Part shown: in pieces, positions 1 through 9,302 of the stretch
Layout of the letters: every line of letters begins with the position of its first letter
Position numbering within the stretch: position 1 is the first letter of the stretch
From: Christiangramia gaetbulicola
Lineage (GTDB): Bacteria > Bacteroidota > Bacteroidia > Flavobacteriales > Flavobacteriaceae
Assembly: GCF_003054225.1 (NCBI RefSeq)
Contig: NZ_QBKQ01000001.1
Coordinates: forward strand, 124,001 to 188,000
Direction: 5' to 3'
Length of the DNA stretch: 64,000 bases
Made by a program: the position numbers and the translations under genes
The notes under the pieces: generated by a model
Seen by the model: the letters and a program-made list of their open reading frames with translations, nothing else
Database searches by the model: none
Told to the model about the DNA's origin: nothing

Positions 1-265
1 AGAGCTTTACAGCAAATTCAATCCTATAATCAGTAATTCCCTGGATAAGGTTGGAGCTACCCAGGTATGGAGAAATATTATTCAGAAATATAACTCGCTT
101 CCCATTACCACCAATGTGAATCCAGATCTACCAGATTATGTTACTCATGAGGCTCTGGACGGTGTATACGTGATGATCGCCCAGGAAGAAAAAGACATAA
201 GAAACACTCTTTCTGCAAGATCCACAGATCTTCTGCGTAGGGTATTTGCTTTGCAGGATCGATAG
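1..265 (+). CDS. DUF4197 family protein (3' part only)
   Basis: The window opens inside this gene; only the last 87 codons are present, ending at TAG 263-265. The translation ends with the pattern typical of DUF4197 proteins: a segment like VTHEALDGVYVMIAQEE, then a run around SARSTDLLRRVFALQ at the C-terminus. In complete members a signal peptide or lipobox precedes this domain, so the product is probably periplasmic or outer-membrane attached, but the N-terminus is not visible here. The function of the family is unknown. The family call rests on recalled family pattern, not on a search. Confidence 0.75.
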   Translation, partial: ELYSKFNPIISNSLDKVGATQVWRNIIQKYNSLPITTNVNPDLPDYVTHEALDGVYVMIAQEEKDIRNTLSARSTDLLRRVFALQDR

Positions 266-370
266 GTTTTTTCTTACATAATTTAATATTTTAACAGTTT
301 CAATCCTATTTCAGCACTATTTTAAAACAACCTTAACTTCACGTTATTATACTATATAGGTACTACTCCT

Positions 371-378
371 TAGCTTTG
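371..378 (+). promoter_or_regulatory. Candidate Bacteroidota -7 box (TAGCTTTG)
   Basis: TAGCTTTG fits the TAnnTTTG consensus of the Bacteroidota primary sigma factor. It lies 20-50 nt upstream of the two possible starts of the small gene that follows. No clear -33 TTG is seen at ideal spacing, so this is a pattern match only. Confidence 0.4.
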
Positions 379-424
379 TTTTGTGTAGAAATGATTAATG
401 ACGATAGATAAGATTAAAATTACC

Positions 425-622
425 ATGTTTAGAATTTTTGAAAATAAATCTAGAGAGGAACGCCTTTGTGAAAAATATTCGAGGTTAATGCAACGTTCGT
501 ACAAGATCGCTCTGATAGATAAAGAGAAAAGTGATCGTTTGAATTACCGGGCAAGAAAGATCCTGGCTGAATTAAAAAGAATGAAATGCGATCTGGTAGA
601 AACTAGGAGTGAAACTGCTTGA
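425..622 (+). CDS. Lacal_2735-type small protein
   Basis: A 65-residue basic, charged, probably helical protein beginning MFRIFENKSREERL. This matches the pattern of the small Lacal_2735 family of Flavobacteriia (MF-x-x-F-KKK start, then a charged helix pair). An in-frame ATG at 398 would add nine residues; I prefer 425 because family members start with the MFxxF motif. A TAnnTTTG box lies upstream at 371-378. The 3' end overlaps by 20 nt the end of the convergent metal-receptor gene. No function is known and no signal peptide or membrane segment is visible. Confidence 0.65.
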   Translation: MFRIFENKSREERLCEKYSRLMQRSYKIALIDKEKSDRLNYRARKILAELKRMKCDLVETRSETA

Positions 623-1376
623 AGTAGTCCATCGCCTCTAAAAGTCGGCTACCATACCAGCTGAAATACTCTCCATCTACAATTTTAATTTCCCTGGCGA
701 CATACTTGAAAAGCGCTTTATGTTCTTCACTAAAGGGAAATGGCTCAGAAGATAAAAGACATATATCGATATTTTTATCCTTAAGTTCTTCTATACTAGT
801 TTCCGGATATCTCTCCTCTGAAAATACGTTTTGAAATCCGTTCAATTTCAATATTTCATCAATGAATGTTCCCTTCCCGGCAACCATTAATGGATTATTC
901 CATATAAAATAGGCAACTCTTTTTTCAGAAGAATTAGTCACCAGCTTTCCTAAACTTTCAGATTTCTTTCTTATTGAACTCACCATGGTACTGGCAAGCT
1001 GAGAGCAATTAAGGATCCTGCCATAATCCAGCATTAAATTAAACGCATCCTCGAGAGTAGCAACATCTGATACATGCACCGGAGCAATTTTTTCAAGCTC
1101 TTCCACCATCTCCCGGGTATTCTCCTCCTTATTACAAAGAATAATATCGGGTTCAAGCTCCCTGACCTTTCTGAAATTTACTTTTTTTGTTCCTCCAACG
1201 CTGGTCTTGATTTCCTTCAAAACAGCGGGATGAACACAATAATGAGTGATCCCAACAATTGAGTCCTGCAGACCGAGGTCTACCAGAAGTTCTGTCTGGC
1301 TGGGCACCAATGAAATTATCTTTTTAGGAGTTTTTTTCAGTCCAATTTTTCGGCCTAACTGATCCTGAATTTCCAT
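603..1376 (-). CDS. Helical-backbone metal receptor, BtuF/FepB-like
   Basis: 257 residues with the fold signature of class III periplasmic binding proteins: N-terminal KKIISLVPSQTELLVDLGL, then GITHYCVHP and a PDIILCNKEEN segment, a long linking helix and a second lobe. Such proteins bind cobalamin, haem or ferric siderophores. No signal peptide is visible at the N-terminus (MEIQDQLGRKIGLKK), so this copy may be cytoplasmic or not a classical transporter receptor; this type of unsecreted paralogue is common in Flavobacteriaceae. No permease or ATPase gene is adjacent. It lies 9 nt downstream of pyrF on the same strand and probably shares its transcript. The ligand cannot be told from sequence. 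Confidence 0.75.
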   Translation of the reverse strand: MEIQDQLGRKIGLKKTPKKIISLVPSQTELLVDLGLQDSIVGITHYCVHPAVLKEIKTSVGGTKKVNFRKVRELEPDIILCNKEENTREMVEELEKIAPVHVSDVATLEDAFNLMLDYGRILNCSQLASTMVSSIRKKSESLGKLVTNSSEKRVAYFIWNNPLMVAGKGTFIDEILKLNGFQNVFSEERYPETSIEELKDKNIDICLLSSEPFPFSEEHKALFKYVAREIKIVDGEYFSWYGSRLLEAMDYFKQFHS

Positions 1377-1385
1377 GACGTAGAA

Positions 1386-2204
1386 TTATAATTTTTCCAG
1401 TTCCTGGGCCATCTGGTTCTGTATGGCTTCAGCTTTTGCAGCAGCGATTTCAGCAAAATTAGAGGAGTCTGAAGCGTAAATGATCTTCCTGGAAGAATTC
1501 ACGAGTAGCCCGACATTCTTAGTGATGCCATATTTGCAAACCTCTTCAAGACTTCCTCCCTGGGCACCTACACCTGGTACCAGAAGAAAGTTCTCTGGAA
1601 TTATCTTCCTGATATCTGCCAGGTACTCTGCCTTGGTCGCTCCAACAACATACATTAGATTTTCAGAATTCTGCCAGTCTTTAGAGGTCTTGATCACCTT
1701 TTTATAAAGATCATCATCCCCAGTTTTCAAGGTCTGAAAATCGAATGCACCTTCATTGGAAGTAAGAGCCAGTAAAATAGTATGCTTATTAGTGAACTCC
1801 AGGAAAGGTTCTACAGAATCCTTACCCATATAAGGCGCTACGGTCACAGAATCGAATCCAAGGTCTTCAAAAAAAGCCTTGGCATACATACGGGAGGTAT
1901 TCCCGATATCTCCACGTTTGGCATCTGCGATGGTATAGAGATCTGGATATTCTGAATGCAGATAATTGATCGTTTTCTTCAAAGACTTCCAGCCATCAAC
2001 ACCCAAAGCTTCGTAAAAAGCAATGTTTGGTTTATAGGCCACACAATATTCGTGAGTGGCATCGATGATCGCTTTATTAAAGCTGAAAACAGGATCTTTT
2101 TCAGAAAGTAAATAGGTTGGGATCCTTTCGAGATCTGTGTCCAGGCCTACACATAAAAAAGATTTTTTCTTGAAGATCTGTTCAGTCAGCTCCTGTGATG
2201 TCAT
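1386..2204 (-). CDS. pyrF: Orotidine 5'-phosphate decarboxylase
   Basis: Converts OMP to UMP, the last step of pyrimidine synthesis. At 272 residues it belongs to the longer type 2 group (pyrF of actinobacteria, Bacteroidota). Visible signatures are [14 protein letters not shown] near the N-terminus, the catalytic lysine region [25 protein letters not shown], and [11 protein letters not shown] near the phosphate-binding end. It is transcribed behind prfA, but a strong hairpin lies in the 92-nt gap, so it probably has its own promoter. The metal-receptor gene follows 9 nt downstream. Confidence 0.93.
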   Translation of the reverse strand: MTSQELTEQIFKKKSFLCVGLDTDLERIPTYLLSEKDPVFSFNKAIIDATHEYCVAYKPNIAFYEALGVDGWKSLKKTINYLHSEYPDLYTIADAKRGDIGNTSRMYAKAFFEDLGFDSVTVAPYMGKDSVEPFLEFTNKHTILLALTSNEGAFDFQTLKTGDDDLYKKVIKTSKDWQNSENLMYVVGATKAEYLADIRKIIPENFLLVPGVGAQGGSLEEVCKYGITKNVGLLVNSSRKIIYASDSSNFAEIAAAKAEAIQNQMAQELEKL

Positions 2205-2251
2205 AATATCAATTATCTGTTAGCGAATGTTGGTTAGCGTTTGTCAAAATA

Positions 2252-2289
2252 AAAATGCCATTCTTCGACTGAGCTCAGAATGGCATTTT
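2252..2289 (-). terminator. Rho-independent terminator behind prfA
   Basis: Arms 2252-2263 and 2278-2289 are perfect 12-bp complements (AAAATGCCATTC and its complement), followed on the minus strand by a T-rich stretch. The loop carries TTCGACTGAGCTCA, a near copy of the motif seen in the tRNA-Gly repeats at 56.6 kb. Confidence 0.8.
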
Positions 2290-2296
2290 GTATTCT

Positions 2297-3373
2297 TTAA
2301 AGTATATCTGAATTCTCTTTTAACTTTTCGGTATTTTCTGCAAGCTGCAATTCATCAATGATCTTTTGTATGTCACCATTAATGATATTAGACAGGTCAT
2401 AAAGAGTTAGGTTGATCCTGTGATCTGTCACCCGGCTTTGAGCGTAATTATAGGTCCTGATCTTCGCACTACGGTCACCACTGGAAACCATCGAGTTTCT
2501 CTTGGCTGCATCTGCTTCCATTTTCTTGGCAAGCTCCATCTCATATAATCTTGAACGAAGTACACGGAAAGCTTTTTCCTTGTTCTTATGCTGAGATTTC
2601 TGATCCTGGCACTGAGCAACTAATCCTGTTGGCTCGTGGGTTAATCTTACTGCGGAATAAGTCGTGTTCACCGACTGACCTCCCGGACCTGAAGAACAGA
2701 AGTAATCTATTCTTACATCCTTTGGATCTATCTCTACATCGAATTCTTCGGCTTCTGGCAACACCATTACGGTTGCAGCTGAAGTATGCACCCTTCCCTG
2801 GGTTTCAGTTTGAGGAACACGCTGTACACGGTGAACCCCTGCTTCGAATTTCATGGTTCCGTAAACATCTTCTCCAGAAACTTCAAAGATCATCTCTTTG
2901 AAACCACCACTGGTACCTTCACTATAATCAACGATATTATGACTCCAGCCCCTGCTTTCTACATATTTGGTATACATACGGTAAAGGTCACCGGCAAAAA
3001 TACTGGCTTCGTCACCACCGGTTCCTGCACGAATCTCCATCACCACGTTCTTACCATCTTCCGGATCTTTAGGAATAAGCATCATTCTTATTTTATCCTC
3101 AAGTTCAGGAAGCTGTCCTTTAGCTTCTTCCAGCTGAAGTTTTGCCATTTCGGTCATTTCAGGGTCACTACCGTCTGAAATTATCTCTTCGGCTTCTTTA
3201 ATATTATCGGTAAGGCTAATATATTTCTCGCGCTCATCCATCAAAGCCCGAAGGTCTTTGTACTCTTTATTTAATTCAATATATCGCTTCTGGTCTGATA
3301 TTACATCCGGCTGAATAATCAAATCGTTCACCTCATCGAACCGTTGTTTTACGATATTAAGTCTCTCAATCAT
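2297..3373 (-). CDS. prfA: Peptide chain release factor 1
   Basis: Class I release factor that reads UAA and UAG and triggers peptidyl-tRNA hydrolysis on the ribosome. The protein is 358 residues, the normal length. It shows the universal GGQ motif in [17 protein letters not shown], whose glutamine is the methylated catalytic residue, preceded by [18 protein letters not shown] and followed by a [18 protein letters not shown] segment typical of RF1. The start ATG is at 3373. A strong terminator closes the gene downstream at 2252-2289. Confidence 0.96.
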   Translation of the reverse strand: MIERLNIVKQRFDEVNDLIIQPDVISDQKRYIELNKEYKDLRALMDEREKYISLTDNIKEAEEIISDGSDPEMTEMAKLQLEEAKGQLPELEDKIRMMLIPKDPEDGKNVVMEIRAGTGGDEASIFAGDLYRMYTKYVESRGWSHNIVDYSEGTSGGFKEMIFEVSGEDVYGTMKFEAGVHRVQRVPQTETQGRVHTSAATVMVLPEAEEFDVEIDPKDVRIDYFCSSGPGGQSVNTTYSAVRLTHEPTGLVAQCQDQKSQHKNKEKAFRVLRSRLYEMELAKKMEADAAKRNSMVSSGDRSAKIRTYNYAQSRVTDHRINLTLYDLSNIINGDIQKIIDELQLAENTEKLKENSDIL

Positions 3374-3436
3374 ATAATACTACTGAATTTAGGATAGCAA
3401 ATTTACGATAATTTGCCTGAAATTTTAGAGAAAGCT

Positions 3437-4135
3437 TTAAAGGCTTTCTAATTCGGCAACAGCCGCGTGGCTTCGGGCGAAAGTAGTAAATTTCACGAGG
3501 CCCGCGATTCCCAGAATATAAAAAATCCTGTCTGGAAAATAAAATTCATAGAATTCCAGGTAGTAGGCAATGAAAGAAGTAATATCAGAAAAAACCAGGC
3601 ATAAAGTGGCCGCGGTGTAAAAGAAGGAAGTTTTATTAGAGTACCTATTGGAGTAAGAAATTGCGGCGATCACCAGCGTGATCATAGAAATCCCATAGGC
3701 GTAGAATAAAACATTTAGAAAAGGATATCCAAATTTTGCCGGCACCATGTCTACCAGCATGAATAACATGCCCAGATTCAGAATGAATACCCCAAAGAAC
3801 ACCAGTTTCTGAAAAGGACTCGATTTAAGATTTTTCAGTTCCGGGACTACCGTAAAGACCAACATCAAATAAGCGGAGATCCGCATTAAAAAAGTACCGG
3901 TATTCGCCAGCGCATTTTCATAATAAAAGAGAAGCAGATCTGAAATGAGCAAAAAACAAAAGGCTACTAATATTTTAAGGTTGCAAGTTCGTTGCCAAAT
4001 GAGTAAGAGAAGGAAAATAGCTGTTGAAATAAGACGGGCCCAACGACTGGCATCCTGATCGAATTCATAAATAATAAAGCAATTCACCAGTAGCAACGCC
4101 AGGGTGATCACCGAGAGATAGGTTTTTGGTAACAT
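3437..4135 (-). CDS. Multi-pass membrane protein, possibly YhhN-like
   Basis: 232 residues composed of about seven or eight hydrophobic helices with short loops, including LALLLVNCFIIYEF, AIFLLLLIWQ, ILVAFCFLLISDLLLF and FYILGIAGLVKFTTFA. The paired aspartates in membrane helices (FLLISDLLLF and LVFSDITSF) recall the YhhN/TMEM86 lysoplasmalogenase family, which hydrolyses vinyl-ether lysolipids, but the match is weak and from memory. It stands alone on the minus strand, 63 nt downstream of prfA's start and 143 nt from the divergent gene pair. The safest description is integral membrane protein of unknown function. Confidence 0.6.
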   Translation of the reverse strand: MLPKTYLSVITLALLLVNCFIIYEFDQDASRWARLISTAIFLLLLIWQRTCNLKILVAFCFLLISDLLLFYYENALANTGTFLMRISAYLMLVFTVVPELKNLKSSPFQKLVFFGVFILNLGMLFMLVDMVPAKFGYPFLNVLFYAYGISMITLVIAAISYSNRYSNKTSFFYTAATLCLVFSDITSFIAYYLEFYEFYFPDRIFYILGIAGLVKFTTFARSHAAVAELESL

Positions 4136-4278
4136 TTTAATTTTGGATTGGTTGTAACATACTTACGCAAAAAATATATTCCCGGTTTTAGCTGGTAGAA
4201 AATTTTCTTGAAGAGCGAACAACCCACTTATTGTTACTATAATCGATTAGTGCGAAATTTCCTATTTTGCAGGGTCTT

Positions 4279-4584
4279 ATGAAAAAAGTCCGGAAATTTC
4301 TTTTCAAACTAAAGTTGTGTTTTTCTTTTTATAGAAAATTGTTATTCATTTCTATTGGACTTACTATTCTTTTATTGTTCCTCAATAATCCATTAGAAGC
4401 AACGCTATTTATTAAAATCTGCCTGCTGGGATTACTCTTTCTAAATTATCATTTCCTGGAGGCAAAGGATAAACTATTGTTCTATAAGAATTTCTCGATC
4501 ACTCCTTTATTTCTATTTGCCATCTGTATTTTTTATGATTTTCTACTGAGCCTGGTGCTTTATAAAACCGCAATGCTGTTATGA
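4279..4584 (+). CDS. Small membrane protein paired with an ABC ATPase
   Basis: 101 residues starting MKKVRKFLFKLKLC. A basic amphipathic start precedes three hydrophobic segments: LLFISIGLTILLLFL, ATLFIKICLLGLLFLNYHFL and PLFLFAICIFYDFLLSLVL. A TTG 12 nt upstream is also in frame, but ATG 4279 gives the natural start. The gene overlaps the following ABC ATPase gene by 4 nt, so the two are very probably cotranslated. It is too small to be a normal ABC permease, though it could be a minimal membrane partner. I do not recognise a family. Confidence 0.6.
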   Translation: MKKVRKFLFKLKLCFSFYRKLLFISIGLTILLLFLNNPLEATLFIKICLLGLLFLNYHFLEAKDKLLFYKNFSITPLFLFAICIFYDFLLSLVLYKTAMLL

Positions 4585-5234
4585 AGTTCGAATTAGACAA
4601 TGTAGAGCTTAGCTTTCAGGGAAAAAGGATCTTATATGGAGTTTACTTAAAAGCTGAAAAAGGAAGGATCACCGGCATTCTGGGACCTAATGGTTGCGGA
4701 AAGACAAGCTTGCTAAGGATATTCTTCGGAAACCTGGCCTGTAATAATAGGCTGGTGAAAATTGACAACAAAGGAACTCTTAAGCCGCTTTATTCAGTTG
4801 AAAACATTAAAATAGTCCCGCAATCAGATCTACTCCCATCCGGTCTATCGCTTTCAAAACTATTCCGGATCTATAAAGTTTCCTGGGATGCTTTTATAAA
4901 GAACTTTCCCAGTTTCAGAAATTATAGCTCACATAAACCAAATCAACTTTCTGGTGGTGAAAGACGGCTTCTGGCGATCTGGCTCAATATAAAATGTGAT
5001 TCTGAACTCCTTCTTCTTGATGAACCTTTCACGCATCTAACTCCTATATATATTGAAAAAATCAAAAAGGAAATAGAACTAGAAAAGAAGAATAAGGCGA
5101 TCGTATTAACCGATCATTTTTACCGGGACCTCATAGAGATTACCGATGACCTTTATTTTTTAACTAAAGGATGCACACGATTAATAGACGATCCCGCTCA
5201 ACTGGGTGAACTGGGTTATATTAATTCTCATTAA
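4581..5234 (+). CDS. ABC transporter ATP-binding protein
   Basis: 217-residue stand-alone ATPase of the ABC class. Visible motifs in order: Walker A GILGPNGCGKTSLLRI (about residue 33), signature QLSGGERRLLA, Walker B SELLLLDEPF, and an H-loop in IVLTDHFYRD. It overlaps by 4 nt the upstream gene for a 101-residue membrane protein and no full-size permease is nearby. The stop codon overlaps the end of the convergent purM gene by 4 nt. It resembles the LptB/CcmA size class. Substrate unknown. Confidence 0.85.
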   Translation: MKFELDNVELSFQGKRILYGVYLKAEKGRITGILGPNGCGKTSLLRIFFGNLACNNRLVKIDNKGTLKPLYSVENIKIVPQSDLLPSGLSLSKLFRIYKVSWDAFIKNFPSFRNYSSHKPNQLSGGERRLLAIWLNIKCDSELLLLDEPFTHLTPIYIEKIKKEIELEKKNKAIVLTDHFYRDLIEITDDLYFLTKGCTRLIDDPAQLGELGYINSH

Positions 5235-6409
5235 TATTCGAAAGTACCGTGCTCGCTCTTTATTGTCAGCTTTTTGGTTTCTGAAGCTTCAGCTCTACCT
5301 ACGATCTTCGCATCCACATTAAAAGATTTCGAAATTTCGATGATATCCGCAGCTATACTTTCATCTACATATAGTTCCATTCTATGTCCCATGTTGAATA
5401 CCTGGTACATCTCTTTCCAGTCGGTTTTACTTTCCTGCTGGATCAGTTTGAAAAGTGGCGGAGTATCGAACATATTGTCTTTTACAATATGAAGGTCATC
5501 TATAAAATGCAGGATCTTAGTCTGGGCACCACCGCTGCAATGAACCATTCCGTTAATCTTATCTGCACCAATATCGTTAAGTATCTTTTTGATGATAGGC
5601 GCATAGGTCCTGGTTGGAGATAATACCAACTTCCCGGCATCTATTGGACTATCCGCTACCTCATCGGTAAGTTTTTTGGTTCCAGAATAGATTAGATCTT
5701 CAGGAATTGAAGCATCGAAAGATTCCGGATATTTTTCAGCAAGGATCTTCGAGAAAACGTCGTGACGGGCAGAAGTAAGACCGTTACTACCCATACCGCC
5801 ATTATATTCCTTTTCATAAGATGCCTGCCCGAAAGAAGACAGACCAACGATTACATTACCAGGCTTGATATTGGCATTATCGATCACATCTTTTTTGGCC
5901 ATTCTTGCAGTTACGGTAGAATCTACAATGATGGTTCTTACAAGATCCCCAACATCGGCGGTCTCCCCTCCGGTAGAATGAATTTCAACGCCAAAATCCT
6001 TAAGTTCTGAGATCAGTTCTTCAGTCCCATTAATAATAGCCGAGATCACTTCACCCGGAATCAGGTTTTTATTCCGCCCGATGGTAGATGAAAGTAGAAT
6101 ATTATCTGTCGCACCCACACAAAGCAGGTCGTCTATATTCATGATCAAAGCATCCTGAGCGATTCCCTTCCAAACCGAAAGATCACCAGTTTCTTTCCAG
6201 TACATATAAGCAAGCGAAGATTTTGTTCCAGCTCCATCGGCATGCATGATCAAACAATGATCGTCACTTCCGGTTAAATGGTCTGGCACAATTTTACAGA
6301 AAGCTTTAGGGAACAGGCCTTTATCTACATTCTTAATAGCATTATGCACATCTTCCTTTCCTGCGGAAACACCTCTTCCTGAATATCGTTTACTTATTTC
6401 TTTGCTCAT
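5231..6409 (-). CDS. purM: Phosphoribosylaminoimidazole synthetase (AIR synthase)
   Basis: Closes the imidazole ring of AIR in purine synthesis, using ATP. The 392-residue protein begins with RYSGRGVSAGKEDV and carries the PurM-family ATP site ALIMNIDDLLCVGATD, followed by IHSTGGETADVGDLVRT and GLSSFGQASYEKEYNGGMGSNG; the C-terminal lobe contains NMGHRMELYVDES. This long form is the usual one in Bacteroidota. It is monocistronic, separated from glnN by a strong terminator hairpin. The two convergent stop codons at its 3' end overlap. Confidence 0.9.
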   Translation of the reverse strand: MSKEISKRYSGRGVSAGKEDVHNAIKNVDKGLFPKAFCKIVPDHLTGSDDHCLIMHADGAGTKSSLAYMYWKETGDLSVWKGIAQDALIMNIDDLLCVGATDNILLSSTIGRNKNLIPGEVISAIINGTEELISELKDFGVEIHSTGGETADVGDLVRTIIVDSTVTARMAKKDVIDNANIKPGNVIVGLSSFGQASYEKEYNGGMGSNGLTSARHDVFSKILAEKYPESFDASIPEDLIYSGTKKLTDEVADSPIDAGKLVLSPTRTYAPIIKKILNDIGADKINGMVHCSGGAQTKILHFIDDLHIVKDNMFDTPPLFKLIQQESKTDWKEMYQVFNMGHRMELYVDESIAADIIEISKSFNVDAKIVGRAEASETKKLTIKSEHGTFEY

Positions 6410-6480
6410 GACTTTTTCTTAGAGTTTTCAAAGATAATTAGTTTAAACAGTTCTGGTAAATAATCGGCAATTTTTAAAGC

Positions 6481-6510
6481 AAAAAGCCACGCTTTTGGGC
6501 GTGGCTTTTT
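6481..6510 (-). terminator. Terminator behind glnN
   Basis: Perfect stem GCCACGC (6486-6492) with GCGTGGC (6499-6505) flanked by A-run and T-run, so it can work in either direction. It lies 24 nt past the end of glnN and upstream of purM on the minus strand. Confidence 0.85.
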
Positions 6511-6533
6511 CAATATTCAGTTTAACAGTAAAA

Positions 6534-8720
6534 TTATCTAGTGAATAATAACTCTCTGTACTTGGTCAATGGCCAAAGCTCATCGTCTACCAATAATTCA
6601 AGTTTATCACAGTGATATCTAATTTCCTCAAAGAAAGGTTTTACATCATCACAGTAAGCAAAAGCTCTTTTCTCTGCATCTTCGATCTTATTAGCAACTT
6701 TTCTTGCTTCGATCATCGCATTCACATTAGAGTTAATGCTGGCGATATGAGCAGAAATACTTTCGATGATCTCTAATTGCTCTTTTGCATGTCTGGTGTA
6801 TTCCTCACCGTATATAGACTTAAGACCAGTAACGTTCTTGATCAAAATATTCTGGTAACGAATAGCCGTTGGGATCACATGATTTCTGGCGATATCTCCA
6901 AGGATACGTCCTTCGATCTGGATTCTCATCGCATACTCTTCAAGTTCGATCTCATGACGAGCTTCGATCTCTACTTCATTCATTACCCCAAGTTCTTTAT
7001 ATAGAGCAATGGTCTTCTTGCTTACCTGAGCTTTTAAGGCTTGCGGAGTAGTTCTATTGTTACTTAGACCTCTTTTCTTAGCTTCTTTCTCCCATGCATC
7101 TCCATAACCGTCACCTTCGAAACGGATCTTTTTAGACTTCTTGATGTAATCCCTAAGTACATTAAAGATCGCATCATCCTTTTTCATCTTCTTATCCTTG
7201 ATCAACTTATCTACTTCAACTTTAAAGTCTTTAAGTTGCTTGGCCACGATACTGTTCAGTACGGTCATTGCTCCGGCACAGTTGGCAAGAGAACCTACCG
7301 CACGGAATTCAAATTTATTACCGGTAAAAGCAAAAGAAGAAGTCCTGTTTCTATCTGTGTTATCTAGAAGAATTTCAGGGATTTTACCAACTACGTTTAA
7401 TTTAAGCTCTGTTTTCTCTTGTGGAGAAAGCTTACCGTTGGTCACTTTTTCAAGTTCATCAAGAACCTTGGTTAACTGAGAACCTATAAAAACAGAAATA
7501 ATTGCAGGTGGTGCCTCATTCGCCCCTAAACGGTGATCGTTAGATGCACTTGCAATCGCAGCTCTTAATAATTCCTCATTATCGTATACCGCTTTAATAG
7601 TATTCACAAAGAAAGTAAGGAACTGTAGGTTCTTCATTGGAGTTGAACCTGGAGAAAGTAAATTCACTCCGGTATCTGTAGCCAATGACCAGTTATTATG
7701 TTTACCACTACCGTTAATTCCGGCAAATGGTTTTTCGTGCATTAATACACTAAGGTTATGTCTTTCTCCAACTTTCTTCATCACATCCATGATCAAGGAG
7801 TTGTGGTCTACGGCAAGGTTAGCCTCTTCAAAGATCGGTGCAAGCTCGAACTGGTTAGGTGCTACCTCGTTGTGACGGGTTTTTACCGGTATACCAAGTT
7901 TCATACATTCGATCTCAAGATCCATCATAAAAGCGATCGCTCTGGAAGGAATAGATCCAAAATAGTGATCGTCTAATTGCTGACCTTTTGCAGGGGAATG
8001 CCCAAGAAGGGTTCTACCTGTAAGCTGTATATCAGGTCTTGAAGCTACAAGAGCTGAATCTATCAAGAAATATTCCTGCTCCCATCCAAGGGTAGCATTT
8101 ACTTTCTTTACATTTTTATCGAAATACTTAGCAACATCTGTTGCAGCCTGGTCGGCAGCCTGCAATGCTCTAAGTAGAGGTGTTTTATTATCCAGTGCCT
8201 CTCCTGTATAAGAAACAAAAATGGTTGGGATACATAGCGTAGTTCCCCAGATAAATGCCGGAGATGTAGGATCCCATGCTGTATAACCTCGAGCTTCAAA
8301 AGTGTTTCTAATACCACCGTTAGGGAAACTTGATGCATCAGGTTCCTGTTGCACTAATTGTCCTCCACCAAATTTTTCGATGGCAAGGCCTTCTCCTAAT
8401 GGCTCAAAGAAAGCATCGTGCTTTTCAGCAGTTGCTCCTGTAAGCGGCTGGAACCAGTGGGTATAATGCGTAACTCCTTTAGAGATCGCCCATTCCTTCA
8501 TTCCGGTAGAAATATGATCTGCTACATTACGGTCAATTTTCTTTCCCGTACGCATAGCCTCGATCACATTCTCATAGGCTTCTTTAGTTAAAAACTGCCT
8601 CATGATAGTTTCATTGAACACATTACTAGAAAAGATCTCAGATCTCCTAGCCGGCTCTTCTATCTTAATAGGCTTTCGGTTTAAAGTTTCTTTTAAAGCT
8701 TGAAATCGTAAAGTTGACAT
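6534..8720 (-). CDS. glnN: Glutamine synthetase type III
   Basis: ATP-dependent ligation of ammonium to glutamate, the entry point of nitrogen assimilation. The 728-residue length and the motifs identify the GSIII class common in Bacteroidota rather than GlnA type I: TLGWEQEYFLID for the glutamate-binding acidic cluster, VKTRHNEVAPNQFELAP, and KPFAGINGSGKHNNWS for the nucleotide/glutamate loop, with NRTSSFAFTGNKFEFRAVGS further on. The gene is monocistronic. A 580-nt upstream region without genes offers room for regulation; a CGAATATA on the plus strand at 8812 (TATATTCG on the coding strand) is a one-mismatch -7 candidate. Confidence 0.96.
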   Translation of the reverse strand: MSTLRFQALKETLNRKPIKIEEPARRSEIFSSNVFNETIMRQFLTKEAYENVIEAMRTGKKIDRNVADHISTGMKEWAISKGVTHYTHWFQPLTGATAEKHDAFFEPLGEGLAIEKFGGGQLVQQEPDASSFPNGGIRNTFEARGYTAWDPTSPAFIWGTTLCIPTIFVSYTGEALDNKTPLLRALQAADQAATDVAKYFDKNVKKVNATLGWEQEYFLIDSALVASRPDIQLTGRTLLGHSPAKGQQLDDHYFGSIPSRAIAFMMDLEIECMKLGIPVKTRHNEVAPNQFELAPIFEEANLAVDHNSLIMDVMKKVGERHNLSVLMHEKPFAGINGSGKHNNWSLATDTGVNLLSPGSTPMKNLQFLTFFVNTIKAVYDNEELLRAAIASASNDHRLGANEAPPAIISVFIGSQLTKVLDELEKVTNGKLSPQEKTELKLNVVGKIPEILLDNTDRNRTSSFAFTGNKFEFRAVGSLANCAGAMTVLNSIVAKQLKDFKVEVDKLIKDKKMKKDDAIFNVLRDYIKKSKKIRFEGDGYGDAWEKEAKKRGLSNNRTTPQALKAQVSKKTIALYKELGVMNEVEIEARHEIELEEYAMRIQIEGRILGDIARNHVIPTAIRYQNILIKNVTGLKSIYGEEYTRHAKEQLEIIESISAHIASINSNVNAMIEARKVANKIEDAEKRAFAYCDDVKPFFEEIRYHCDKLELLVDDELWPLTKYRELLFTR

Positions 8721-9302
8721 ATAAAATATTTAAGTTGTGTTTTTCAGATCATAATTGACCTTTTTACCCTTTAAAAAAGTCACCTATAACAAAAAATCTT
8801 GTTTCAAGCTGCGAATATAGGATATATGTGTTGATAATTTAAAAAAATCATCCTTAAAAAATGCTAATTTTTGAATTCAACCCCTCAAAAAATAGGGTTC
8901 AAATAAAATTTAACATGTTTTAAGTTTTTGAAGCCCCTTTTCTAACGGGGTTTAAGAATAAATTAATATTATTAGAAATTCAACCTGTAATTTTATCACT
9001 TCGATAATAAACAATAGGCTTAACTGAAGTTTTAATAATGCAAGGTTATGATATGGTTCAAAAGATGCGAAATGATAAATAAGGGAAAAACTGATTTTAG
9101 CGCAAACCGGCAGAAATGGAGATCTATCCTTAACTGAGGATACCTATTAATTTTGAAAGAATTAACCGGAAGGAGATTAGCAGATAATCTAAATCTCTGG
9201 TCTCAACCATAGAATCATTAAGAAGAATCTTCAACTTTCACTATGATTGCATAATCATTAATATAATAAGGAGAAGAAACCATCTCAAGTGATGGTTTTC
9301 AT
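8721..9302. other. Intergenic region upstream of glnN
   Basis: 582 nt without a convincing gene. It holds the glnN promoter zone at its left end, a short inverted repeat AACCC/GGGTT around 8879-8898, a hairpin-like AAGCCCC/GGGGTTT at 8931-8953 without a T-run, and the terminator of the exchanger gene at its right end. No open frame above about 40 codons looks coding. Confidence 0.5.
9277..9298 (-). terminator. Terminator behind the Ca/Na exchanger gene
   Basis: AAACCATC (9277-9284) pairs with GATGGTTT (9291-9298) over a 6-nt loop. It lies 5 nt past the stop on the minus strand and runs into CTTCTCCTTATTATATT, a weak T-rich tail. Confidence 0.55.

Noticed and set aside
2551-3178. Plus-strand open frames opposite prfA
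   Set aside because: They lie wholly inside the well supported prfA gene on the other strand and show no family likeness.
8879-8953. Two GC-paired inverted repeats upstream of glnN as terminators
   Set aside because: Neither has a T-run or lies behind a gene end; stems are only 5-7 bp.
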